DNA of 10,000 bases. Origin: Magnetospirillum sp. (lineage in GTDB: Bacteria > Pseudomonadota > Alphaproteobacteria > Rhodospirillales > Magnetospirillaceae). Made by a program: the position numbers and the translations under genes. The notes under the pieces were generated by a model, which saw only the letters and a list, made by a program, of their open reading frames with translations, was not told the DNA's origin and searched no databases. Location of the stretch: the NCBI GenBank assembly GCA_020217035.1, contig JAIWOG010000192.1, positions 1 through 10,000 of the forward strand, written 5' to 3'. Of the stretch, positions 1 through 7,600 are shown in pieces; position 1 is the stretch's first letter; the number at the start of each line of letters is the position of its first letter.

Positions 1-229
1 CACGATCGCGGATGTCCGGCCATAGATGGCCGAAATCCGGCTGGTCGGCGACCATGTCCCAGGTGATGCCGTGAATGTGGGTGTACAGCATGCGCGGGCG
101 CGGCGGGCGGATCAGCCGTTGCCAGGTGTCGGTCACCCGGCCGTTTTCCACCGTCACCAAAGCCAGCGAACAGGCGCTGTCGCGGCCCTGGTCGGCGGTC
201 TCGAAATCCAGCGCGACGAAGGCGGTCAT
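1..229 (-). CDS. DEDDh-family 3'-5' exonuclease, N-terminal part (partial)
   Basis: The first 76 residues are visible; the gene runs off the left edge, so its length and later catalytic motifs cannot be checked. The protein opens with MTAFVALDFETA, in which Asp8 and Glu10 form the DxE of exonuclease motif I that binds the catalytic metals in the DnaQ/RNase T fold. Further on, HVHGIT at residues 51-56 matches the conserved block between motifs I and II in polymerase III epsilon-like exonucleases. The family removes nucleotides from 3' ends of DNA or RNA in the cytoplasm; whether this one proofreads, repairs or processes RNA cannot be told from the fragment. Its ATG overlaps the stop of the upstream ClC gene as ATGA (226-229), indicating translational coupling and membership of the same operon. 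The start is fixed by that overlap and by the motif lying so close to the N-terminus. Confidence 0.85.
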   Translation of the reverse strand, partial: MTAFVALDFETADQGRDSACSLALVTVENGRVTDTWQRLIRPPRPRMLYTHIHGITWDMVADQPDFGHLWPDIRDR

Positions 230-2019
230 GACGGGCGCCCCGGCCGGCGGCCGGTTTCTTCGGCCCGCGCCGCGATCAGGGCGCGGGCGAAATGGTCCAG
301 CACTTCCGCCTGGTGAACCCAACCGACGAACAGGTCGCTGTCCTCGTGCGCCACCACCGCCATGTGGGGCTCGCGCAGGCGGCGCATGGTCTCCAGGGCG
401 GTGCCGATGTCGTCGTCCAGGGTCAAGGCCGGCGGGTGCAGGCGGGCGACGTCGCGGGCGTTGAGCAAGGAATCCAGGTCAGGGTCGAAGGCGGCTTCCG
501 ACAGGTCGGCCAGGGTGATGCTGCCGATCAACTGACCCTGGTCGCACAGCACGAAAACCTCGCCCTCGGGGCGCGATTGCAGCAGGCGGCGGATGTCGGA
601 CAGCCCTGCCCCCTGGGACACCGTCAAGGCGTCGCGGCGCACCAGGTCGGCGACCTTCATGGTTTTCAGCAGCCGCGCCTCGGCGCTGCCTTCCAGGTCG
701 ATGCCGCGCCGGGCCAATTGCCAATGGAAGAACGACGACCGCCCGCTGATCTGGGTGGCCAGCACGTTGGCGACGACGCTGGCCAGCATGACGGCGACGG
801 TGACCTGGTAGTCGCCGGTCATCTCGAAGACGATCAAGGTGGTCGAGATGGGGGCGCCCAGCACCGCCGAGGCCAAGGCCCCCATGCCCACCACCGCGTA
901 AAGCCCCGGCGCCGAAGCCAGGCTGGGCAGCAAGGCAGCGGCGGCGTGGCCGAACGCCCCGCCCAGCAGGGCGCCCAGCACCAGGGCCGGGCCGAAGACG
1001 CCGCCGGCCAGGCCCGAGCCCAGGGAAATGGCGGTGGCGGCCAGCTTGGCCAGCAGCAGTGCCGCCAGCAATCCCGGCCCCACCAGTCCCTTCAGGGTGT
1101 CGTCGGTGATGTCGTAGCCGACCCCCAGCACTTGGGGGAAGGCCAAGGCGATGACGCCCACCAGCAAGCCGCCGACGGCCGGGCGCAGCCATGGTGGGCC
1201 GGGCAGGCGTCGCGACGCCGTCTCGCAATGGTGGGTCAGGTGCTGGAAACCGACGGCGACCAGGGCGCAGGCCAGACCCAAGGCGGCGAAAGCGGGAAAC
1301 TCGGCCCAGCTTCCCAGGTTCATCGGCGGGATCAGGAAGGACGGCGCGTTGCCGAACCAACCGCGCGACACCATGGTCGCAGCCACCGAGGAAATCACCA
1401 CCGGGGCGAAGGACGACAGGGCGTAATGGCCGACCACCACCTCGTGGGCGAACAGGGCGCCGGCCAGGGGGGCGTTGAACGACGCCGCCACCGCCGCCGC
1501 CACCCCGCATCCCAACAGCGACCGCGACAGGTGGCGCCCCAGACGCAGGCGGGCGGCGATCCATCCGGCGATGGACCCGCCCAAATGGACGGCGGGGCCT
1601 TCGCGCCCCACCGAGGCACCGACGCCGATGGACAAGGCCGAGCCCGCCGCCGCCGCCAATCCGGCCCGCAAGCCCATGCGGCCGCCATTCAGGGCGGCGG
1701 CTTCCATCACCTGGGCGACCCCTTGCGGCCGGCCGCCGGGCAGCAGGCGGTGAACCAGCAGGCCGACCAAGGCGCCGCCCACGGTCGGCACCAGCAGCAC
1801 GCGCCACCAGGGCTGGCCCGCCACCCAGTCGTAAAGGCGTTCCGAGCCGCTGCCCCAAGCCACGGACTGCACCATGACGATGGCTTCGCGGAAGCCGACG
1901 ATGGCCAGTCCCACCGACAACCCCACGCTTAACGCCATCAAGGCCAGCAGCAATTGGTCGTTGCGCAGCACGCGGCGGGCCGTCATCAACAGACGGCTTG
2001 GACGCAGGCGGCCGGCCAT
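226..2019 (-). CDS. ClC-family chloride channel/transporter with two C-terminal CBS domains
   Basis: A 597-residue inner-membrane protein. Residues about 20-425 form the ClC pore domain with many hydrophobic helices; residues about 454-510 and 520-580 form a CBS pair, a cytoplasmic regulatory module that often binds adenine nucleotides. Diagnostic motifs are GREGP at 138-142, with Glu140 as the gating glutamate, GGVFGP at 339-344, and FNAPLAG at 181-187. Other pore positions differ from E. coli ClC-ec1. The GSGIP loop reads PQGVA (98-102), so the chloride-coordinating Ser is Gln. The proton-pathway Glu203 aligns with Val194 (LFAHEVVV), and Tyr445 with Phe431. It carries chloride or another anion; channel versus H+ antiporter is open. 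The ATG at 2019 is preceded by GAGGA 12 bases upstream; an ATG at 1986 has no ribosome site. The gene starts 5 bp after the cyclase stop and overlaps the exonuclease start. Confidence 0.93.
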   Translation of the reverse strand: MAGRLRPSRLLMTARRVLRNDQLLLALMALSVGLSVGLAIVGFREAIVMVQSVAWGSGSERLYDWVAGQPWWRVLLVPTVGGALVGLLVHRLLPGGRPQGVAQVMEAAALNGGRMGLRAGLAAAAGSALSIGVGASVGREGPAVHLGGSIAGWIAARLRLGRHLSRSLLGCGVAAAVAASFNAPLAGALFAHEVVVGHYALSSFAPVVISSVAATMVSRGWFGNAPSFLIPPMNLGSWAEFPAFAALGLACALVAVGFQHLTHHCETASRRLPGPPWLRPAVGGLLVGVIALAFPQVLGVGYDITDDTLKGLVGPGLLAALLLAKLAATAISLGSGLAGGVFGPALVLGALLGGAFGHAAAALLPSLASAPGLYAVVGMGALASAVLGAPISTTLIVFEMTGDYQVTVAVMLASVVANVLATQISGRSSFFHWQLARRGIDLEGSAEARLLKTMKVADLVRRDALTVSQGAGLSDIRRLLQSRPEGEVFVLCDQGQLIGSITLADLSEAAFDPDLDSLLNARDVARLHPPALTLDDDIGTALETMRRLREPHMAVVAHEDSDLFVGWVHQAEVLDHFARALIAARAEETGRRPGRPS

Positions 2020-2024
2020 GGGGG

Positions 2025-3092
2025 TTAGATGTCCTCGAATTCCACGGTGGTGGTGGTGGTCAGGTCGTCCTGGCTGGCCACGTGGTTGCGGCCCTGGCGC
2101 TTGGCCAGGTAAAGCGCCTCGTCGGCGCGGTGGACGAAGGCGCCCAGGGTCTCGCCGAACTCGTACTCGGCGACGCCCACCGACAGCGTCACCTGACCCA
2201 GAACCTGGCCGGTGCGTCGGTTCAGCACCTTGCGGCCGGCCACCTGGCGGCGCACCGTCTCGGCCACCGCGACTCCGTCCTTCAGGCGGGTGTCGGGCAG
2301 GATGATGGCGAATTCCTCGCCGCCGTAACGGGCCGCGGTGTCCTTGCCCTTGATGCAGTCCTGGATGGTCCGCGCCACCAGCTTCAGCACCTGGTCGCCC
2401 AGCATGTGACCGTGGGTGTCGTTGAACTGCTTGAAGAAGTCGATGTCGATCATCAGAAGCGACAGGAACTTGCGTTCTTCTTCCGATTCCAGCGCCGCTT
2501 CGCGCAAGCTGACGTCGAACAGCTTGCGGTTGGCCAGGCCGGTCAGGGCGTCGGTGGTGGCCTCGCGCTTCAACTGGTCCAGGTCTTCGCGCAGGCGGGC
2601 GATTTCGCCGGAACTGGTTTCCAGGCGTTCTTCCAGCTGACGGTTGACCTCGATCATCACCTTGGTCTCGTCCAGAATGGACTTGACCAGTTGCCCCAGT
2701 TCCGCCGGTTGCTGCGGGGTCCCCAGTTCGCCGCTGAAGCTTTCCAGCGCACTGCCGTATTGGACGGCACCCTGGCTGGCGGTGGACAGGTAGTCCATCA
2801 CCCTTGCCACCGCGTCCTCGATGCGCTTGCCCACCGCCCGCAACTCGGCCTCGTGCTGGGACATGCCGAAGAAGCGCTCGTAAAGGTCGGCGCAGATGGT
2901 GTCGGTGAACTTCTGACCCGAACGCAGGATGCCGTTGATGGCCTTGGTCAGTTCCGGGTCGCGGTCGGCGACGAAGGCGTACCACACCATGAAGTTGTTG
3001 GGATGGGCGGCGACGCCGTAGCGGTCCATCATGCCCATGGCGGCGCGGGCGCAATGGGCGGCGATGTCGACGGGGTCGGTGAAGGTGATCAT
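2025..3092 (-). CDS. GGDEF-domain diguanylate cyclase
   Basis: A 355-residue soluble protein predicted to make cyclic di-GMP from two GTP. Residues 1-130 form an alpha-helical N-terminal region with a conserved-looking block around PNNFMVWY (31-38); I have seen similar regions in other proteobacterial GGDEF proteins but cannot name a ligand. Residues about 130-178 look like a coiled coil (heptad-like, charged), a usual dimerisation linker. The catalytic domain begins at DALTGLANR (181-189), has metal-binding Asp in MIDIDFFKQFND (214-225), and carries the active-site GGEEF at 257-261, so it should be active. The product-inhibition site, normally RxxD five residues before GGEEF, is KGKD (248-251), with Lys replacing Arg. 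No EAL domain, signal peptide or membrane segment is seen. A longer frame begins at 3149, but the ATG at 3092 has AGGA eight bases upstream and avoids overlapping the preceding gene. Confidence 0.92.
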   Translation of the reverse strand: MITFTDPVDIAAHCARAAMGMMDRYGVAAHPNNFMVWYAFVADRDPELTKAINGILRSGQKFTDTICADLYERFFGMSQHEAELRAVGKRIEDAVARVMDYLSTASQGAVQYGSALESFSGELGTPQQPAELGQLVKSILDETKVMIEVNRQLEERLETSSGEIARLREDLDQLKREATTDALTGLANRKLFDVSLREAALESEEERKFLSLLMIDIDFFKQFNDTHGHMLGDQVLKLVARTIQDCIKGKDTAARYGGEEFAIILPDTRLKDGVAVAETVRRQVAGRKVLNRRTGQVLGQVTLSVGVAEYEFGETLGAFVHRADEALYLAKRQGRNHVASQDDLTTTTTVEFEDI

Positions 3093-3100
3093 CGCTTTGG

Positions 3101-3104
3101 TCCT
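3101..3104 (-). promoter_or_regulatory. Ribosome binding site deciding the cyclase start
   Basis: AGGA lies eight bases before the ATG at 3092 and shares bases with the TAG stop codon of the pentapeptide-repeat gene (3103-3105, reading TAGGA). A ribosome finishing the upstream gene would sit on the start site of the cyclase, which supports coupled translation and the shorter start over the in-frame ATG at 3149. Confidence 0.65.
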
Positions 3105-3603
3105 AATTGCATTGGCCCACCGACCCTTCGGCGCAAACGCGCTGGCCATCGGTCCAGCGGGCGCCGGAAAGGTCGGCGTTCAAAAGGTCTGCGCTGTTCA
3201 GGCGGGCGCCGGTCAGGTCGGCGCCGCGCAACGACGCGCGGAAAAATCGGGCGCGGCGTAAATCCGTCTGCTTCAACGAGGCGCCGGTCAAATCGGTCTT
3301 GGTGAAGTCGGCTTCGACGAAGATGCCGTCATCCAGCACGGCGCCGGCCATGTCGGCGCTGACGAAGCGGGCGCGATAGGCATCGCTGCCGACCAGCTTG
3401 GCGCCGGCCAGCTTGGCCCGCTGGAAACTGGTTTCCCGCAAGCGAGCCCCGCTCAGGTCGTGGCCGGCGAGATCACGTTCGTCCACATAGCAACGCTGCC
3501 AATCGACCTTGGGTGCCGCCGGCAAGGTGCAGTCGGCGGCATGGGCGGCAGGCGCCAACAACAACAGGGTAATCAGGCCGTAAACAGGAAAAGCTTGTCG
3601 CAT
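3103..3603 (-). CDS. Secreted pentapeptide-repeat protein
   Basis: A 166-residue protein. Residues 1-22 are a classical signal peptide: a short basic start, a hydrophobic core (YGLITLLLLAP) and a likely signal peptidase I cut after AHA. There is no lipobox. Residues about 44-149 are tandem A(D/N)Lxx-type pentapeptide repeats, roughly 21 units (for example DLTGA, DLRRA, SLRGA, DLTGA), which fold as a right-handed quadrilateral beta helix. Four cysteines flank the helix, two before it (25 and 38) and two after it (157 and 165, in VCAEGSVGQC), so they could form disulphides in the periplasm; this is inference. No enzymatic role is evident; such helices usually act as binding or structural scaffolds. 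It is the first gene of the four-gene minus-strand cluster, ending 10 bp before the cyclase. The site ahead of the ATG is weak (AAGAG close to the start). Confidence 0.88.
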   Translation of the reverse strand: MRQAFPVYGLITLLLLAPAAHAADCTLPAAPKVDWQRCYVDERDLAGHDLSGARLRETSFQRAKLAGAKLVGSDAYRARFVSADMAGAVLDDGIFVEADFTKTDLTGASLKQTDLRRARFFRASLRGADLTGARLNSADLLNADLSGARWTDGQRVCAEGSVGQCN

Positions 3604-3728
3604 ATCTCTTTTTTAGACGTGGCGCGGCTTTGGCGAAAGCACTATTTGGCGCTTGTCCTCCATGGTTTACCTGCGTCCGCCACAGGCGTAGGCTGTGATG
3701 ACGTTTCCGTGAAGCGATGGGGCGCAGC
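3604..3728. other. Divergent intergenic region, pentapeptide operon / TPR gene
   Basis: These 125 bp hold the start regions of two divergently transcribed units and are less GC-rich than the flanking genes. The leftmost part has a run of six T (T-rich at 3608-3614) just upstream of the pentapeptide-repeat ATG. A short inverted repeat CGCC-ACA-GGCG lies at 3678-3688. On the minus strand a 16-codon frame occupies 3663-3613. No strong consensus promoter toward the minus-strand operon could be identified. Confidence 0.6.
3666..3694 (+). promoter_or_regulatory. Weak candidate promoter for the TPR gene
   Basis: TTTACC (3666-3671) and TAGGCT (3689-3694) are separated by 17 bp, the usual spacing of a housekeeping sigma-70 type promoter. 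The first hexamer matches four of six consensus bases and the second only three of six, so this is a candidate only. It would start transcription about 30 bp before the TPR gene ATG. A small inverted repeat (3678-3688) lies in the spacer and could be an operator or chance. Confidence 0.25.
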
Positions 3729-4610
3729 ATGAGCGATCATTCCGCCGACACCATTCTGGCCCAAGCCGAAGCCCACTGGATGTCGGGCGAGGCGCAACAG
3801 GCCCGCGAAGCCTTTCGCCGGGCCCGCATGCTGTATCGCCAAGCCGCTGATTTTGAAGGCGAGGCCCACGCCCTGGCGCTGCTGGGGGATTTCGAGGCCG
3901 AACACGACCATTGGGAGGAAGCCGGACTGGCCTATGCCGAAGCGCGGGTGCTTCACACCCGCCTGGGTGACCAGCATGGCCAGGGCAACGTCCTGGTGCG
4001 ATTGGGGCGCTTGTCCCAGGCCCGGGCCCGCATCGCCGAGGCGGAACAATATTACCAGTCGGCGCAAGAGGTGTTCTCGGCCGCCAGCGACTTGTCCGGC
4101 CTGGCCCATGTGACCAAGCGGCGCGGCCATCTGGCCCGCGACCAGGGACGGCACGACGTGGCACTGGATTTCTACCACCAGGCGCTGGAGCTGTACCGCC
4201 GGGCCGGCGACACCCTGGGCCGCGCCAACACTCTGAAGGGACTGGCGTCGCTGCATCGGCGCCTGGGCCATGCCGACAAGGCGCATCAGGATTTCGAAAC
4301 CGCCCGCCAGCTTTACGCCGAGGCCGGCGACGTTCTGGGCGAAGCGGCGGCTTGTCGCGGGCTGGGGCATCTGCTGCGCCAGTTGGGCGACCATGACGGC
4401 GCGGTCAAGGCGCTGGACGCCGCCCGCCACCTTTATGCCGCCATGGGACACCTGAAGGCGGAAGCGGAAACCCGGCTGGAACTGGCGGAAGACCTGACAC
4501 CGTCGGACCCGGCCAAGGCGCGGTCGCACCGCAAGCACGCGCACGACCTGTTCCTGCGCCTGGGCGACACCGAGCAGGCGGCGGCCATCACCGTGGATCA
4601 GTCGCCGTAG
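3729..4610 (+). CDS. Cytoplasmic tetratricopeptide-repeat (TPR) protein
   Basis: A 293-residue soluble protein with no signal peptide or membrane segment, composed almost wholly of TPR units. They fall in a nearly exact 40-residue register, with boundaries at about 1-39, 40-79, 80-119, 120-159, 160-199, 200-239 and 240-278. Most units open with (G/S/A)D-x-x-G and end with a helix such as ALELYRRA, ARQLYAEA or ARHLYAAM. The 40-residue rather than 34-residue period resembles TPRs of the Rapsyn/LGN type, which form peptide-binding superhelices. No catalytic domain is attached, so a scaffold or adaptor role is likely, but the partner is unknown. The ATG at 3729 was preferred to the in-frame ATG at 3717, because a G-rich stretch (3719-3722) lies just upstream and the four extra residues add nothing conserved; the choice is not certain. 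Its last codons overlap the end of the convergent 5-oxoprolinase gene. Confidence 0.85.
   Translation: MSDHSADTILAQAEAHWMSGEAQQAREAFRRARMLYRQAADFEGEAHALALLGDFEAEHDHWEEAGLAYAEARVLHTRLGDQHGQGNVLVRLGRLSQARARIAEAEQYYQSAQEVFSAASDLSGLAHVTKRRGHLARDQGRHDVALDFYHQALELYRRAGDTLGRANTLKGLASLHRRLGHADKAHQDFETARQLYAEAGDVLGEAAACRGLGHLLRQLGDHDGAVKALDAARHLYAAMGHLKAEAETRLELAEDLTPSDPAKARSHRKHAHDLFLRLGDTEQAAAITVDQSP
4598..4610. other. 13-bp tail-to-tail overlap of TPR and 5-oxoprolinase genes
   Basis: The TPR gene ends ...QSP-TAG at 4610 on the plus strand while the 5-oxoprolinase ends ...YGD-TGA at 4598 on the minus strand, so both stop codons sit inside the other gene's final codons. There is no room for a dedicated bidirectional terminator between the genes. 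Either termination signals lie within the opposite coding sequence, or transcripts run into each other. Confidence 0.9.
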
Positions 4611-7600
4611 CCGCCGCCGCCGGGGGTTTCCACCACCAGCACGTCGCCGGCGCGAACCTGGACACGGGCGGTGCCGGCCAGGGTTTCGACGCGGCCGTCG
4701 GCGCGTTCCACCCGGTTTTCCCCCGCCTTGCCGTCGCCGCCGCCCATCAATCCGAAGGGGGCGACACGGCGGCGGTTGGACAGGATGGCGGCGCTCATGG
4801 GTTCCAGGAACTTCAGCCGTCGCACCACACCGTCGCCGCCCGGCCAACGCCCCGCCCCGCCCGAATGGCGACGGATGCGAAAGCCGTCCACCAGCACCGG
4901 ATAACGCCATTCCAGCACTTCCGGGTCGGTCAGGCGCGAATTGGTCATGTGGGTCTGCACCGCGCTGGCGCCCTTGAAGCCCGGCCCGGCCCCGGCGCCG
5001 CCGCAGATGGTCTCGTAATATTGGCGGGTCTGGTCGCCGAAGGTCAGGTTGTTCATGGTGCCCTGGCTGGCCGCCATCACGCCCAGCGCCGCCATCAGGC
5101 AGTCGACCACCGCCTGGCTGGTTTCCACGTTGCCGGCGACCACCGCCGCCGGTGGCAGCGGCGCCAGCATGGAGCCTTCGGGGATGACCAGTTCCAGGGG
5201 TTTCAGGCAGCCCTCGTTCAGCGGGATGGCATCGTCGACGATGCAGCGGAAAACATACAGCACGGCGGCGCGGGTGATCGACTTGGGGGCGTTGGCGTTG
5301 CCGGGACGTTGTTCGCTGGTGCCGGTGAAGTCGACACGGGCCGTGCGTTCGGCGCGGTTGACGGTGACGGCGACCCGGATGATCGCGCCGTCATCCATCT
5401 CGACGGCGAAAGCGCCGTCCTGCAAGCCGGCGATGGCGCGGCGCACCGATTCCTCGGCGTTGTCCTGAACGTGGCCCATATAGGCGGTGACGGTGTCGAT
5501 TCCGTACAGGTCGCACAACCGGGTCAGTTCGGCCGCACCTTTTTCGTTGGCGGCCAGTTGCGCCTGAAGGTCGGCGATGTTCTGCGCCACGTTGCGGGCG
5601 GGATGGGGGCCGGATCGCAGCAAGGCTTCGATTTCCACCTGGCGGAAATGGCCGGCCTCGACCAGGGTGACGTCGTCCAGCAACACCCCTTCCTGGTCGA
5701 TATGGGTGGAATCGGGGGGCATGGAACCCGGCGTGACGCCGCCGATGTCGGCGTGGTGCCCGCGTGAGGCGACGAAGAACAGCGGCGCCCCTGCGACGAA
5801 GACCGGGGTGACCACGGTGACGTCGGGCAAGTGGGTGCCGCCGTTATAGGGGGAATTCAGCACGTAGGAATCGCCGGGCCGCATGGTGCCGCGGCGCCTT
5901 TGCAGCACCACCCGCACCGATTCGCCCATGGAGCCCAGATGCACCGGGATATGCGGCGCGTTGGCGATCAGCCCGCCTTCGGCATCGAAAAGGGCGCAGG
6001 AAAAGTCCAGCCGTTCCTTGATGTTGACCGAATGCGCCGTGTTGGCCAGCACGGCGCCCATCTGTTCGGCGACGCTCATGAACAGGTTGTTGAAGATTTC
6101 CAGCATCACCGGGTCGGCGCTGGTGCCGGCGGCCCGGCTTGCGGGGCGCCGGGCGACGCGGCGAAGCACCAGATGGCCTTGGGGCAGGATCTCGGCTCGC
6201 CATCCGGGCTCGACGATGGTGGTGGCGTTGTCCTCGACCACCATGGCCGGGCCGTCCACTCGATGGCCGGGGCGCAGGTCGCGGCGGGCGAAGATGGGGG
6301 AATCGTGCCAGGCGCCGGCGCAAACCATGCGGGTGTGGGCCAGCGGCGTGGCGTCATCCTGGGCCGGTTCCAGCATCGGCAGGCAGGCGGGCTCGCCACC
6401 GCCGGCCACATCGATGGCGACCGATTCCACCACCAGCGGCCGGCCGTCCATGACGAAGCCGAAACGGGCGCGATGGGCGGCGGCGAAGGCGGCGGAGACG
6501 CTGTCAGCGTCGCCGAACGGCACCTCCAAGGCGGTGTCCGCGCCCTGGTACTTGACCTTCAAGGTCCGGCTGGCGCTCATGTCCAGACGTTCGACGCCCT
6601 GGCGTTCCAGCTCGCAACGGGCGATGGCCTCGATGTCGGCCATGGCGCGGTTGACCATGGCCATGCCGTCGGAATCCAGCGGCGCTTCCAGCCCGCGTTC
6701 CTTCAGCACCCGCAAATCGGCCAAGCCCATGCCATAGGCCGACAGCACCCCGGCCAGCGGGTGCAGGATCACCACGTCCATGGCCAGTTGGTCGGCCACC
6801 AGGCAGGCGTGCTGGCCGCCGGCGCCGCCGAAACAGGCCAGGGCGTGACGGGCGACGTCATGGCCGCGGGCGACGCTGACCTGCTTGATGGCGTTGGCCA
6901 TGTTCATCACCGCGATGGAAAGGAAGCCTTCCGCCACCTGTTCCGGGCTGCGGCCGGTCTGTTCGGCCAGCTTGGCGAAGCCGGCCCAGGCCGCCGCCAC
7001 GTCCAAGGGTTGGTCGGCGTGAGGGCCGAAGACCTGGGGGAAGTGATCGGGGTGGATCCGGCCCAAGGCGACGTTGCAATCGGTGACCGCCAGCGGCCCG
7101 CCCCGCCGATAGCAGGCGGGGCCGGGATTGGCGCCGGCCGAATGGGGGCCGACGCGGAAGCGGGCCCCGTCATAGGACAGCACCGAGCCGCCGCCGGCCG
7201 CCACCGTGTGGATGTCCATGATGGGGGCGCGGACGCGGATACCGGCGACCATGGTGTCGAAGCTGCGTTCGAAGCCGCCGTCGTAATGCCAGACGTCGGT
7301 CGAGGTGCCGCCCATGTCGAAGCCGACAAGGGCGGAAAAGCCGGCGTCCAGGCTGGTGGCGACGCCGCCGACCACGCCGCCGGCCGGCCCCGACAATATG
7401 GCGTCCTTGCCCTGGAAACGCCGGGCGTCGGTCAAGCCGCCCGAGCTTTGCATGAACATCAGCCGCGACCCGCTGAGGTCGGCGGCGACCCGGTCCACAT
7501 AGCGGCGCAGGACGGGCGACAGGTAGGAATCCACCACCGTGGTGTCGCCACGCCCCACCAGCTTCATCAGCGGGCTGACCTCGTGCGACAGGCTGACCTG

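Noticed and set aside
292..1932. Plus-strand frame of 546 codons antisense to the ClC gene
   Set aside because: Low-complexity Gln/His/Gly/Arg composition with no recognisable fold; it is a shadow of the ClC coding frame.
226..3054. One continuous minus-strand open frame that could suggest a cyclase-ClC fusion protein
   Set aside because: Upstream of 2019 this frame gives low-complexity Arg/Gly/Pro-rich sequence, while the overlapping frame 3092-2025 encodes a perfect GGDEF protein with its own stop. The ClC gene starts at its own ATG with a ribosome site.
1998..3305. Plus-strand frame of 435 codons antisense to the cyclase
   Set aside because: It lacks motifs, crosses two real genes, and mirrors the codon bias of the cyclase on the other strand.
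3606..3616. T-run as a possible intrinsic terminator
   Set aside because: No GC-rich hairpin precedes it on the plus strand, and no plus-strand gene ends there. It lies just upstream of a start codon on the minus strand.
3642..4910. Minus-strand frame of 422 codons antisense to the TPR gene
   Set aside because: The sequence is Arg/Gly-rich then Gln/Gly-rich and unlike any family. The plus strand carries regular TPR repeats through the region.
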